Shown: positions 26,017 through 34,780, counted from the stretch's first letter. The stretch is 64,000 nt of DNA from Prevotella melaninogenica (GCF_018128065.1 NZ_CP072360.1:500501-564500); one strand, 5' to 3'. Numbers and translations are program-made. The notes: generated by a model not told the origin, from the letters alone.

Positions 26017-26841
26017 TTAGAAACTCTTCAACCATGCTTTCAGGTCCATCATCATTTCCTCATGGTAGCGGAAGCCAATCTTACTGCCCCAACCATGGCC
26101 ACCACCAGGGTAAACGTGGAGAGACCCACGAACGTCATTGCGGTACAACTCTGTGTAGAAGTTTACACCATTAGCTGGTGGAACAGTATCGTCGTCGTCG
26201 CTGAGTGCAATGAAAGTGCGTGGAGTCACACGGCTTACGTTCATGTCAGCACTGTATTTCTTCTCGTCACGCTTGCTTGGACTCTTGCCAAGGAAGTTCT
26301 GACGGCTTTTGTCATGACCATAACCTTCCATCATTGAGATAACTGGATAGAAGAGAATTTGGAAGTTAGGCTTTGCCTCACCCTGACTTCTTGTTGCGAT
26401 AGTTGCAGCGAGGTGGCCACCAGCAGAGAAGCCCATGATACCTACGTCGTTACGGTTAATCTTCCAACTTGTAGCATTCAAACGTACAAGTTTCATGGCT
26501 TGTTCAGCATCTGAAATAGGAACTTCAGGCTGACCATGTGGCATACGATACTTCAATACGATGGCTGCAATACCCTGATTTTGAAAGAATTCTCCCCAGT
26601 CGTAGCCCTCTTTCTCCATAGAAAGTGTCTCGTAAGCACCGCCAGGACAGATGACTACGGCACGACCAGTAGCTTGTTTTTCCATAGGAAGAAATACACG
26701 AACCTTTGCTGAGTCGCTTTCATCACCATTGCTGTAAGGTGGACGACCATTATAGAGTTTAACATCAAAGACGCTCTGAGCAGACATTGCCATAGTGGCT
26801 GTTGCTAAGCCGATTACGAGGAAAAGTTTTCTTAAATTCAT
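26017..26841 (-). CDS. Secreted alpha/beta-hydrolase (BD-FAE/acetylxylan-esterase-like)
   Basis: The 274-residue protein has a signal peptide (LFLVIGLATATMAMSAQ) and a compact alpha/beta-hydrolase fold. The oxyanion stretch VVICPGGAYETLS, the nucleophile elbow GFSAGGHLAA, an Asp-rich loop ALSDDDDTVPP and the catalytic His in PGGGHGWGSK are all present. These features match the carbohydrate-esterase-like dienelactone/BD-FAE group that deacetylates plant or host glycans; lipase or peptidase-like alternatives cannot be excluded. It is a single gene convergent with the sulfatases, with its own promoter (26978-26985) and terminator. Confidence 0.85.
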   Translation of the reverse strand: MNLRKLFLVIGLATATMAMSAQSVFDVKLYNGRPPYSNGDESDSAKVRVFLPMEKQATGRAVVICPGGAYETLSMEKEGYDWGEFFQNQGIAAIVLKYRMPHGQPEVPISDAEQAMKLVRLNATSWKINRNDVGIMGFSAGGHLAATIATRSQGEAKPNFQILFYPVISMMEGYGHDKSRQNFLGKSPSKRDEKKYSADMNVSRVTPRTFIALSDDDDTVPPANGVNFYTELYRNDVRGSLHVYPGGGHGWGSKIGFRYHEEMMMDLKAWLKSF

Positions 26842-26977
26842 TCTATACTCTGTTTATTTGTTTGTTCGTTTATCCTCTCTCCTTCCCAACGATTTTATCT
26901 TGGAAAGTTGATTTACTGAAAACACACGTTACAGTAAAAGAAGAGAAGTAAAACGTAAGATTTTGAATGTATAGTTG

Positions 26978-26985
26978 CAAAGTTA
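26978..26985 (-). promoter_or_regulatory. -7 box TAACTTTG for the esterase gene
   Basis: The minus strand reads TAACTTTGC; leader about 125 nt. The divergent NUDIX promoter begins 44 bp away; the remaining 26842-27165 is AT-rich with no gene. Confidence 0.65.
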
Positions 26986-27028
26986 ACAAAAAGATACGAT
27001 TTCAATAGTAGATGTTTAGAGTTTTTAG

Positions 27029-27036
27029 TATATTTG
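27029..27036 (+). promoter_or_regulatory. -7 box TATATTTG for the NUDIX gene
   Basis: TATATTTGC matches TAnnTTTG; leader about 120 nt. Confidence 0.6.
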
Positions 27037-27165
27037 CAGACAGAAATAATAAAAGGTATAGAGCATAAACGAATTTTAATAAATTCGTGTTACTGTTAAC
27101 AACTTCCTTTTGCTTAGTTACTTAAAGAGCAACATCAATAAACATGAACTATATACAATCTCAAA

Positions 27166-27702
27166 ATGCACGTATTAGAAAAATTTCGGTATTGCCCCGT
27201 ATGTGGAAGTAAGCACTTTGTTGAACAGAATGAAAAGAGCAAACGTTGTGAGAGTTGTGGCTTTGAGTATTTCTTAAACCCAAGTTCGGCTGTTGCGGCA
27301 TTTATTCTGAATGAACAGGGAGAACTACTGGTGACACGTAGAAAGTTCGACCCAGGACGTGGGACGTTGGACCTTCCTGGCGGTTTCTGTGATATTGATG
27401 AAACGATTGGTGAGGCATTGGTACGTGAGGTGAAGGAGGAAACCAACCTTGTCATTAAGGAGAAACATTATTTCTGTTCATTGCCAAATAAGTATCGTTA
27501 CAGTGATTTTGATATCCCTACATTGGATGCCTTTTTTATTTGCAAGGTAGAGGATGAAACTGTTCTCAAGGCTGCTGACGATGTAGAAGAGGCTATATGG
27601 CTACCATTGACAGAGGTTCATACAGAGCAGTTTGGTCTCCGTTCTATTCGTCAGGCACTATATGATTTCCTGCAAATGGAGTTGGAAAACTTAAAAAAGT
27701 AG
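27166..27702 (+). CDS. NUDIX hydrolase with N-terminal zinc ribbon
   Basis: The 178-residue protein begins with a four-Cys zinc ribbon (YCPVCGSKHF, then RCESCGFEY), followed by a NUDIX domain. The box GGFCDIDETIGEALVREVKE plus ETNLVI fits GX5EX7REUXEEXGU apart from the late Gly being Asn. This two-domain layout resembles the NADH pyrophosphatase (NudC) branch and the ADP-ribose group in Bacteroidetes. It would cleave a nucleoside-diphosphate-linked compound in the cytoplasm; the substrate is open. topA follows 78 bp downstream with its own promoter. Confidence 0.88.
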   Translation: MHVLEKFRYCPVCGSKHFVEQNEKSKRCESCGFEYFLNPSSAVAAFILNEQGELLVTRRKFDPGRGTLDLPGGFCDIDETIGEALVREVKEETNLVIKEKHYFCSLPNKYRYSDFDIPTLDAFFICKVEDETVLKAADDVEEAIWLPLTEVHTEQFGLRSIRQALYDFLQMELENLKK

Positions 27703-27743
27703 AAATTTTGCCTATTATATAAGGTGTAAGCAAAAAGTTTAAG

Positions 27744-27751
27744 TACTTTTG
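27744..27751 (+). promoter_or_regulatory. -7 box TACTTTTG for topA
   Basis: TACTTTTGC lies 29 bp before ATG 27781, which rules out the longer frame that would open at TTG 27757. Confidence 0.75.
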
Positions 27752-27780
27752 CGTCCTTGGAAAAATGTACAAGATTGATT

Positions 27781-30117
27781 ATGCAAGAAAACTTGGTAAT
27801 AGTAGAGAGCCCGGCAAAGGCTAAGACCATTGAGAAGTTCCTTGGTAAGGATTATAAGGTGATGTCATCTTATGGGCATATCCGTGACTTGAAAAAAAAG
27901 GAACTTAGCATTGACCTCGACACGTTAAATCCTGACTACGAAATCCCTGATGAGAAGAAGAAAGTGGTCAGTGAACTGAAGAAGAGTGCAAAAGCTGCCC
28001 AGAAGATTTGGTTGGCTTCCGATGAAGACCGCGAAGGGGAGGCTATCAGTTGGCACCTTTGCGAGGTGTTGGGATTGGATGAAGAGAAGACAAATCGTAT
28101 TGTTTTCCATGAGATAACCAAGCCAGCGATATTGAAAGCTATCGAGACACCACGTCGTTTGGATATGAATCTTGTAAATGCACAACAGGCTCGTCGTGTT
28201 CTTGACCGATTGGTTGGCTTTCGTCTTTCACCTGTCTTGTGGCGCAAGGTGAAACCAGCGTTGAGTGCAGGACGTGTACAGAGCGTTGCCGTTAGATTGA
28301 TTGTAGAACGCGAACGTGAGATACAGAACTTCAATTCAGAGCCTTACTATCGCTTGAATGCAGTCTTCGCTGTTACAAGTGAGGACGGTTCAAAGAATGA
28401 AGTGAAGGCAGAGTTGAGCAAGCGTTTCAAGACACATGAGGAAGCATTAGCGTTCCTTGAACTGTGTAAGACTTCAAAATTCAAGGTTTCATCGATTGCT
28501 AAGAAGCCTTTGAGGCGTACTCCAGCTCCTCCATTTACCACCTCAACCCTCCAGCAGGAAGCTGCGCGAAAGCTCGGATTTACCGTAAGTCAGACGATGA
28601 TGGTTGCCCAGCGACTATATGAGGCTGGTCGTATCACCTATATGCGTACCGATAGTGTGAATCTCTCTACGTTGGCTATCAATAACTGTAAGGCTGAGAT
28701 TGAGCAACTCTATGGTGAGAATTATGGTAAGGTAAGAAAGTATCAGACACATAGCAAGGGTGCTCAAGAAGCGCACGAGGCTATCCGTCCTACTTATATC
28801 GACAACGTTTCTATCGAAGGAACAAGTCAGGAAAAGCGTTTATACGACCTTATTTGGAAGCGTACTATTGCTTCACAGATGGCTGATGCACAGATAGAGA
28901 AGACCACAGTAAACATATCTCTTGAGTCTGAAGATGGTAAGAGCATCACTGATTTGCAGTTTATTGCGAATGGAGAAGTTGTTGCTTTTGAAGGCTTCTT
29001 GAAGGTATATCACGAATCAACTGACGATGATGAAAACAGCGAGGAGTTCTCACATGCACTGCCAGTAATGCATGAAGGTGAGGAATTGGAGCGTCGTGAA
29101 ATTGTATCAACAGAGCGTTATTCACAAGGTCCTAACCGTTACACGGAAGCAAGTCTTGTACGTAAACTTGAAGAACTCGGTATTGGTCGTCCATCAACTT
29201 ACGCCCCAACGATTTCAACGATTCAGCAGCGTGAATATGTGCAGAAAGGTGATCGTAAGGGTGAAGAGCGCAAGTATGTTATTGATTCATTGCTTGGATT
29301 GAAGATTACATCCAAGACTAAGAAGGAAATGGCTGGTGCTGATAAGGGTAAACTTATTCCAACTGACATCGGTATCGTAGTAAACGACTTCCTTATGAAT
29401 AACTTCCCTGATATCATGGACTACAACTTCACCGCTAAGGTTGAGCAGGAGTTTGATAAGATTGCAGAGGGAAAAGCAGAGTGGAATAAGGAGATGAAAG
29501 CCTTCTATCAGGGCTTTGAACCTGAGGTGGAGAAGGTCATGAATGCTCGTTCTGAACATAAAGCAGGTGAACGTGAACTGGGTATTGACCCAGCAACAGG
29601 CAAACCTGTATTTGTAAAGATTGGTCGTTTCGGTCCAGTGGTACAGATTGGTAGTGCTGATGATGAGGACAAACCACGTTTCTCACAACTTCCTTCTGAT
29701 AAGAGTATGGAGACAATCACGCTTGATGAGGCTTTGGAGTTGTTTAAGTTGCCACGCAATCTTGGTCAGTTTGAGGGTACAGATGTCATAATTGGTGCAG
29801 GTCGTTTTGGTCCTTACGTGCTTCACGATAAGAAGTATACATCGCTGCCAAAGGAGGAAGACCCACTCACCATCAGTCTTGATGCAGCTATCAATCTTAT
29901 TCAGAAGAAGCGTTTGCAAGATGCACAACGTCACTTGAAGACTTTCGAGGAAGATGCTAAGATGGAGGTGATGAATGGTCGTTACGGTCCTTATATTGCC
30001 TATGATGGCAAGAACTACCGTATGCCAAAGGCGCTTCATGAGAAGGCTGCAGAACTTACATACGAACAGTGTATGGACATCGTAAAGAATGCTCCAGAGC
30101 CTAAGCGTAAGAAGTAA
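27781..30117 (+). CDS. topA: DNA topoisomerase I (type IA)
   Basis: TopA relaxes negative supercoils through a 5'-phosphotyrosine. From ATG 27781 the 778-residue protein has the TOPRIM domain (NLVIVESPAKAKTIEKFLG, with the acidic DEDREGEAISWH) and the four-domain torus with the active Tyr287 in GRITYMRTDS. The C-terminus carries Gly-rich topoisomerase repeats (KIGRFGPVVQIG, GAGRFGPYVLH, MNGRYGPYIAY) instead of the Cys4 zinc fingers of E. coli TopA, which is usual for Bacteroidetes. It is followed by aroK and speA on the same strand. Confidence 0.97.
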   Translation: MQENLVIVESPAKAKTIEKFLGKDYKVMSSYGHIRDLKKKELSIDLDTLNPDYEIPDEKKKVVSELKKSAKAAQKIWLASDEDREGEAISWHLCEVLGLDEEKTNRIVFHEITKPAILKAIETPRRLDMNLVNAQQARRVLDRLVGFRLSPVLWRKVKPALSAGRVQSVAVRLIVEREREIQNFNSEPYYRLNAVFAVTSEDGSKNEVKAELSKRFKTHEEALAFLELCKTSKFKVSSIAKKPLRRTPAPPFTTSTLQQEAARKLGFTVSQTMMVAQRLYEAGRITYMRTDSVNLSTLAINNCKAEIEQLYGENYGKVRKYQTHSKGAQEAHEAIRPTYIDNVSIEGTSQEKRLYDLIWKRTIASQMADAQIEKTTVNISLESEDGKSITDLQFIANGEVVAFEGFLKVYHESTDDDENSEEFSHALPVMHEGEELERREIVSTERYSQGPNRYTEASLVRKLEELGIGRPSTYAPTISTIQQREYVQKGDRKGEERKYVIDSLLGLKITSKTKKEMAGADKGKLIPTDIGIVVNDFLMNNFPDIMDYNFTAKVEQEFDKIAEGKAEWNKEMKAFYQGFEPEVEKVMNARSEHKAGERELGIDPATGKPVFVKIGRFGPVVQIGSADDEDKPRFSQLPSDKSMETITLDEALELFKLPRNLGQFEGTDVIIGAGRFGPYVLHDKKYTSLPKEEDPLTISLDAAINLIQKKRLQDAQRHLKTFEEDAKMEVMNGRYGPYIAYDGKNYRMPKALHEKAAELTYEQCMDIVKNAPEPKRKK

Positions 30118-30151
30118 TTGAAGATAGACTCACCTATAAGGGAAAGGAAGA

Positions 30152-30194
30152 CATCCACCACATAGCCTGATAACGACAGACTATAGGGTGGATG
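30152..30194. other. Hairpin between topA and aroK
   Basis: CATCCACC (30152-30159) pairs with GGTGGATG (30187-30194). No T-run follows. It overlaps the GTG that could open a longer aroK frame, which favours the ATG at 30212. Confidence 0.4.
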
Positions 30195-30211
30195 ATAAAT
30201 ATAACGTGAGT

Positions 30212-30787
30212 ATGACAGAACATACAGAAGAATACAAACTGCTTCGCATTATTCTCATCGGCTATATGGGATCTGGAAAGACGACTGTTGGTCGGGCTTT
30301 AGCAAAGGAGTTGAATATTCCGTTCTACGACTTAGACTGGTACATAGAGAGCCGAATGCGCAAGACGGTGAAGCAAATCTTCGATGAAAAGGGAGAAGAC
30401 GGCTTCCGTATGATTGAACAGTCAATGCTTCACGAGGTGGCTGAATTTGAGAATGTTATTATCTCTTGTGGTGGTGGAACTCCTTGTTTCTTTGATAACA
30501 TGGAGTATATGAATGGACAGGCAGAGACGGTTTATTTGAAAGCAGAGATAGATGTTCTTTACAAGCATCTGCTAATGGGAAAGTCTGTAAGACCCCTTTT
30601 GCTTAACAAAACACCTGACGAAGTAAACCTGTTTATTCGCGAACAACTGAAGCATCGTGAATCTTTCTATATAAAGGCAAAGCACGTTCTTGATGTGAGT
30701 CTTATGGATAGTTACGACAAAATACAGATTTCGGTTAATCAACTTTGCCAACTATTAAAGTTGAATAAAGCCAATAGTTTGAAATAA
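30212..30787 (+). CDS. aroK: Shikimate kinase
   Basis: The enzyme phosphorylates shikimate at O-3 in chorismate synthesis. The 191 residues from ATG 30212 have the P-loop IGYMGSGKTTVGRALA, the shikimate-binding Asp in FYDLDWYIE, DGFRMIEQ with the conserved Arg/Glu, the CGGGTPCF loop and the lid Arg in KSVRPLL. An upstream in-frame GTG (30188) would add eight residues but overlaps a hairpin; ATG 30212 puts the P-loop at the usual distance from the start. It follows topA by 94 bp and is probably co-transcribed with it. Confidence 0.92.
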   Translation: MTEHTEEYKLLRIILIGYMGSGKTTVGRALAKELNIPFYDLDWYIESRMRKTVKQIFDEKGEDGFRMIEQSMLHEVAEFENVIISCGGGTPCFFDNMEYMNGQAETVYLKAEIDVLYKHLLMGKSVRPLLLNKTPDEVNLFIREQLKHRESFYIKAKHVLDVSLMDSYDKIQISVNQLCQLLKLNKANSLK

Positions 30788-30875
30788 AATAGCTATTAAT
30801 AGATAGTTAGAAACCAAATGCTCAAAGCAAATAATTGATTAATTCAAGATTATATATAGGGACAGAAGAAGAGAA

Positions 30876-32768
30876 ATGAAAAAGTGGACGATTGAAGATT
30901 CTCAAGAGTTGTACAACATCTCTGGATGGGGTACATCTTACTTTGGTATTAACAATGCAGGTGACGTATATGTAACGCCTTGTAAGGACAACACAGAGAT
31001 TGACTTGCGTGATGTTATGGACGAACTCGCTCTGCGCGATGTGACACCTCCAGTGTTGCTCCGTTTCCCAGATATTCTCGATAATCGTATTGAGAAAACA
31101 TCCTCTTGCTTTGAAAAGGCAAAGAAAGAGTATGACTTCAAAGCAGAGAACTTCATCATCTATCCTATTAAGGTAAACCAGATGCAGCCAGTGGTTGAGG
31201 AGATTATCTCTCATGGACGTAAGTTTAACTTAGGTCTGGAAGCTGGTTCAAAGCCTGAGTTGCACGCTGTGATTGCCGTACAGTGTCAGAGCGATTCACT
31301 TATTATCTGTAACGGATATAAGGATCAGAGCTATATCGAATTGGCTTTGTTAGCACAGAAGATGGGTAAGCGTATCTTCATTGTTGTTGAGAAACTCAAT
31401 GAAATCGACCTTATTGCACGTGCTGCAAAGAAGTTGAATGTAAAGCCAAACCTTGGTATTCGCATCAAACTTGCTTCAAGTGGTTCTGGTAAGTGGGCTG
31501 ACAGTGGCGGCGATGCTTCTAAGTTTGGTCTTACTTCTTCTGAACTCTTGCAGGCTTTAGAGACGCTTGATAACAAGGGATTGCACGATTGTTTGCATCT
31601 TATCCACTTCCATATTGGTTCACAGATTACGAAGATTCGTCGTATTCAGACAGCTCTCAATGAGGCTGCACAGTATTATGTGAACCTCAGAAAGATGGGT
31701 TATAATGTTGACTTTGTAGACTGCGGAGGTGGTTTAGGTGTCGACTATGATGGCACTCGCTCTGCAAGTAGCGAGAGCTCTGTCAACTATAGTATTCAAG
31801 AATATGTCAACGACTGCGTTTACACCTTTGTTGATGCAGCCAATAAGAACGATATTCCACATCCAAACATTATCACCGAGAGCGGTAGAAGTCTTTCTGC
31901 TCACCATTCTGTCCTTGTGATTGATGTGCTTGAAACAGCTTCTCTGCCTGAAATGTCAGAAGACTTTGAAGCAAAGGATACAGACCATCAGTTGGTAAAA
32001 GACCTCTATGATATATGGGACAACCTTGATGCTCGTAATATGTTAGAGGACTGGCACGATGCAGAACAGATTCGTGAGGAAGCCTTAGAGTTGTTCTCTC
32101 ATGGTTTGGTTGACCTGAAGACACGTGCTGAGATTGAGGCGATGTATTGGAGTGTATGCCATGAAATCAACAATCTGGCAAAGAATATGAAGCACGTTCC
32201 AGACGAGTTGCGCAATATGGACAAACTTCTTGCAGATAAATACTTCTGTAACTTCTCACTCTTCCAGTCGCTTCCAGATAGCTGGGCGATTGATCAACTC
32301 TTCCCAGTAATGCCAATTCAGCGACTCAATGAGCGTCCATCACGTAATGCTACCTTGCAGGATATTACCTGTGATAGCGATGGTAAGATTTCAAACTTCG
32401 TAGCAATGGGTCGTAGTAGTCATGTTCTGCCAATCCATACACTGAAGAAGAACGAGCCTTACTACCTCGGTGTTTTCCTCGTTGGTGCTTATCAAGAAAT
32501 CTTAGGTGATATGCACAATCTCTTCGGAGATACCAATGCGGTACATATTTCGGTGAAGGATGGTCGCTATCATATTGATCAGATTTTTGATGGTGAGACC
32601 GTAGAAGAGGTTTTGGAGTACGTACAGTATAATCCAAAGAAGCTTGTTCGCCAGCTTGAGATTTGGGTAACAAAGAGTGTTAAGCAGGGTAAGATTTCAC
32701 TTGAAGAGGGTAAAGAATTCCTCAGTAACTACCGCAGCGGACTCTATGGTTACACCTATTTGGAGTAA
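30876..32768 (+). CDS. speA: Biosynthetic arginine decarboxylase
   Basis: The 630-residue PLP enzyme of the fold-III (alanine-racemase-like) type makes agmatine, the first step of the polyamine pathway through N-carbamoylputrescine. The PLP lysine lies in IIYPIKVNQMQ, the substrate-side HFHIGSQI follows, then the glycine loop DCGGGLGVDYDG and the C-terminal barrel. Length matches the SpeA family (about 630-660), which is distinct from ornithine or diaminopimelate decarboxylases. No other polyamine genes are in the window. It is 88 bp after aroK; no promoter box was seen in that gap. Confidence 0.95.
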   Translation: MKKWTIEDSQELYNISGWGTSYFGINNAGDVYVTPCKDNTEIDLRDVMDELALRDVTPPVLLRFPDILDNRIEKTSSCFEKAKKEYDFKAENFIIYPIKVNQMQPVVEEIISHGRKFNLGLEAGSKPELHAVIAVQCQSDSLIICNGYKDQSYIELALLAQKMGKRIFIVVEKLNEIDLIARAAKKLNVKPNLGIRIKLASSGSGKWADSGGDASKFGLTSSELLQALETLDNKGLHDCLHLIHFHIGSQITKIRRIQTALNEAAQYYVNLRKMGYNVDFVDCGGGLGVDYDGTRSASSESSVNYSIQEYVNDCVYTFVDAANKNDIPHPNIITESGRSLSAHHSVLVIDVLETASLPEMSEDFEAKDTDHQLVKDLYDIWDNLDARNMLEDWHDAEQIREEALELFSHGLVDLKTRAEIEAMYWSVCHEINNLAKNMKHVPDELRNMDKLLADKYFCNFSLFQSLPDSWAIDQLFPVMPIQRLNERPSRNATLQDITCDSDGKISNFVAMGRSSHVLPIHTLKKNEPYYLGVFLVGAYQEILGDMHNLFGDTNAVHISVKDGRYHIDQIFDGETVEEVLEYVQYNPKKLVRQLEIWVTKSVKQGKISLEEGKEFLSNYRSGLYGYTYLE

Positions 32769-32832
32769 ACCGTAACCCTTTTGAATAAGAAGATTGACCG
32801 TAAGGGACAATAAATAACATCATTGACAATCT

Positions 32833-32901
32833 GTAGGGATGCATAGCTTGTGCGTCAACCTTGAATATTTCGTATCGGGCGCACGAATTGTGCGTCCCTA
32901 C
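32833..32901. repeat. GTAGGGA(C/T)GCA inverted repeat element, 69 bp
   Basis: GTAGGGATGCA (32833-32843) is inverted as TGCGTCCCTAC (32891-32901). The interior has further dyads, including GCACGAATTGTGC. GTAGGGACGCAC elements are common in Bacteroidetes intergenic regions. This one has a 40-bp internal spacing and is not part of the 22-bp family. Confidence 0.75.
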
Positions 32902-33004
32902 GTTTATTAATATAGTGAGTCAAAAGGTGATGTTAAAAAAGATTGGTAAGGATGTCCGTCCTATGAGTTTATACTCGCTCTTAGTCGTAACAGCATACTC
33001 TTAT

Positions 33005-33096
33005 CGAATTATTTTCATGAAAATAATTCTTTTTCTTCATGAAAATAAATATTTCTTTTCATGAAAATAATTCTTTTTCTTCGTGAAGATAATTCG
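33005..33096. repeat. 22-bp palindromic array, TTTTCATGAAAA class, 4 units
   Basis: Dyad centres at 33017.5, 33039.5, 33061.5 and 33083.5. Outer ends CGAATTATTTTC (33005-33016) and GAAGATAATTCG (33085-33096) are inverted. Length 92 bp equals the single 26-bp unit plus three 22-bp steps. Nothing else is seen in the 32769-33255 gap except the 32833 element and the ECF promoter. Confidence 0.95.
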
Positions 33097-33211
33097 TGAT
33101 AAAGGTTCTTTAATCGGATAAAAAGCCAAGTAGTAAAGCTGTTTAGGGCAGCATAATTAGAAGAATAAAGGTCTTAATGAAAGTTAAATAATAAGGTTTT
33201 CGCCTCATCCT

Positions 33212-33238
33212 TGTAACTTTTCCTCGTAGATAAACGTC
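33212..33238 (+). promoter_or_regulatory. ECF-type promoter of the sigma-factor gene
   Basis: TGTAAC (33212-33217), 17 bp, CGTC (33235-33238) fits the ECF promoter style of Bacteroidetes and lies 17 bp before the sigma-factor ATG. It is unlike the housekeeping TAnnTTTG boxes elsewhere, so autoregulation is likely. Confidence 0.65.
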
Positions 33239-33255
33239 ATTTAAACAGAGAGAAG

Positions 33256-33768
33256 ATGAAGAAAGTCAGTTTTCGTAACGATGTGTTGCCGATGAAGAAT
33301 GAACTCTTTCGGCTTGCACTGCGTATCACGCTCAATAGAGCTGAGGCCGAGGACATCGTTCAGGATACGCTGATAAAGGTTTGGAACCGGCGATATGAGT
33401 GGGAAAATATCGATTCTATCGAAGCGTTTAGCCTCACTTTATGTCGAAACCTATCGCTTGACCGCATCAGGAAGAAAGAGAATAACAATGATTCTTTGGA
33501 AGATGTGAAAATTGCTGAGCCTTTCGCTTCATCGAATCCTCAAGACCGAATGATTGAGAAAGACAAGATTAATCTCGTAAAACAGATTGTAGACGGTCTT
33601 CCTGAGAAACAACGAAGCTGTATGCAGCTAAGAGATTTTGAAGGAAAGTCATACAAAGAGATTGCTGAAGTTCTCGAAATCAGCGAAGAGCAAGTGAAGA
33701 TTAATATCTTTAGAGCTCGACAGACGGTCAAACAACAATATTTGAAATTAGACAATTATGGATTATAA
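33256..33768 (+). CDS. ECF-type RNA polymerase sigma factor
   Basis: The 170-residue protein has only sigma regions 2 and 4, typical of extracytoplasmic-function factors. Region 2 reads ALRITLNRAEAEDIVQDTLI followed by KVWNRR; region 4 has LPEKQRSCMQLRDFEGKSYK then EIAEVLEISEEQVKINIFRA. The preceding promoter is of ECF style, implying self-activation. The downstream gene overlaps by 11 bp and encodes a small membrane protein that may hold the factor at the membrane. The signal is unknown. It is not of the FecI/SusC-linked type, since no FecR-like anti-sigma or TonB receptor follows. Confidence 0.92.
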   Translation: MKKVSFRNDVLPMKNELFRLALRITLNRAEAEDIVQDTLIKVWNRRYEWENIDSIEAFSLTLCRNLSLDRIRKKENNNDSLEDVKIAEPFASSNPQDRMIEKDKINLVKQIVDGLPEKQRSCMQLRDFEGKSYKEIAEVLEISEEQVKINIFRARQTVKQQYLKLDNYGL

Positions 33769-34237
33769 GTACATCGAACAACTATTGGAACGTTACTGGC
33801 GTTGTGAGACTTCTCTTCAAGAAGAGAAAATCTTGCGTATGTTCTTCTCACAGGAGGATATCCCAGCTACGTTGCTTCCTTATCGTAATCTGTTCGTTTA
33901 TGAGCAGAACGAAAAGGATATGGATATCTTGGGCGATGACTTTGACCAGAGAATTCTCGGAATGGTACAGAAAGACGAACCTGTAAAGGCACGCGTGATA
34001 ACAATGCGCCATCGTCTTATGCCACTCTTCAAGGCAGCCGCTGTTGTAGCTATTTTCCTCACCTTAGGTAATGCAATGCAGGTTGCTTTCTCTGATGACG
34101 ACACTCATCAGGTTAGTCCAAGCACCGCTGCTGTTGAGCATTCTCAAGAGGGACCATCTGTTGCTAAGGCCGACTCAGCAGTGAGCGACACCTTGCAACA
34201 TAAGATGCAGTTACCTGTGTCAACCATTACAAAGTAA
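33758..34237 (+). CDS. Small membrane protein, putative anti-sigma partner of the ECF factor
   Basis: The 159-residue protein overlaps the sigma gene by 11 bp, so translation is probably coupled. An N-terminal cytoplasmic part of about 88 residues (YIEQLLERYWRCETSLQEEK then ILRMFFSQEDIP, the helical wording of Bacteroidales anti-sigma-like proteins) is followed by one membrane helix (about 90-108, AAAVVAIFLTLGNAMQVAF). A Ser/Thr/Ala-rich periplasmic tail of about 50 residues follows. It has no zinc-binding ZAS motif. Anti-sigma function is inferred from order, overlap and topology only. Confidence 0.65.
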   Translation: MDYKYIEQLLERYWRCETSLQEEKILRMFFSQEDIPATLLPYRNLFVYEQNEKDMDILGDDFDQRILGMVQKDEPVKARVITMRHRLMPLFKAAAVVAIFLTLGNAMQVAFSDDDTHQVSPSTAAVEHSQEGPSVAKADSAVSDTLQHKMQLPVSTITK

Positions 34238-34338
34238 GACAATTTCTATGCTTTCTCTATAAAATAATCATTTTAAGTAAAACAACTCGAGGCTGTGAAG
34301 TCTCAATTCTCTCAAATTTTTCATAACATACTAACGTG

Positions 34339-34373
34339 GAAGAGCCGATACTCATTGCGAGCGTCGGCTCTTC
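34339..34373 (+). terminator. Hairpin after the sigma/anti-sigma pair
   Basis: GAAGAGCCGA (34339-34348) pairs perfectly with TCGGCTCTTC (34364-34373), then TTATGAT. The T-run is weak. Confidence 0.65.
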
Positions 34374-34436
34374 TTATGATAGAACCCACTGTTTTGAATT
34401 CATAATTCAAGGCTCAATGTTCAAAGTTCAAAGAAA

Positions 34437-34622
34437 AACGCCGAGACTCTCAACGAGCTTCGGCGTTATTAGTATGTTTAACTAAGAAATCTTTTTAAAA
34501 TGAAAGGGAACCTCACGGCCTCCTTTGTCATCCCAGATTAAATCGTTAAACTTTTACCTTAATAAAATAACTAAAAACCTAAATCTATTACTACTAACCT
34601 AAACAATCTATTAACCTTTTGA
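34437..34622 (-). ncRNA. Candidate small RNA with its own promoter and terminator
   Basis: On the minus strand a strong housekeeping promoter (TTG-N20-TACCTTTG, 34628-34658) starts a transcript of about 185 nt with no plausible gene. It ends in an intrinsic terminator: AACGCCGA / TCGGCGTT stem (34437-34467) followed by TTTTTC. The middle has a 10-bp hairpin, AAAGGAGGCC-GTGA-GGTTCCCTTT (34503-34526), with one A-C mismatch and a GTGA tetraloop. The 5' half is AU-rich with an imperfect direct repeat of AATAGATT and TTAGGTT. The only ATG frame is a 17-codon peptide starting MTKEAVRF. It lies antisense in the gap between the plus-strand sigma operon and glycosyltransferase genes. It could also be the leader of a lost gene. 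The end pairing expected of 6S RNA is not seen. Confidence 0.5.
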
Positions 34623-34627
34623 CAATG

Positions 34628-34658
34628 CAAAGGTAGAATGTTTTCTGGTCTTATACAA
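34628..34658 (-). promoter_or_regulatory. Promoter of the candidate small RNA
   Basis: The minus strand reads TTG (34658-34656), 20 bp, TACCTTTG (34635-34628): both elements and the spacing match the housekeeping promoter seen at 9530, 49300, 50583 and 51377. Confidence 0.75.
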
Positions 34659-34749
34659 TATTTCTGTAATCTTTTACTATATACTTGCCTTTTTCTTGAT
34701 ACATATCAACTCTTTGTGTACGCAAACAATCATTATTTGCTTACTTTTC

Positions 34750-34780
34750 TTGGCTTTTTATCTGTTTTCTTGTAACTTTG
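34750..34780 (+). promoter_or_regulatory. Promoter of the glycosyltransferase pair (TTG-N20-TAACTTTG)
   Basis: TTG 34750-34752 and TAACTTTG 34773-34780. It lies inside the upstream extension of the frame, which fixes the start at ATG 34798. Confidence 0.8.

Noticed and set aside
32833..32901. Member of the 22-bp array family
   Set aside because: Its two inner dyads are 40 bp apart and the ends are GTAGGGA, a different and widespread element.
34437..34622. 6S RNA
   Set aside because: The 5' and 3' ends do not pair into the long rod with central bubble that defines 6S.
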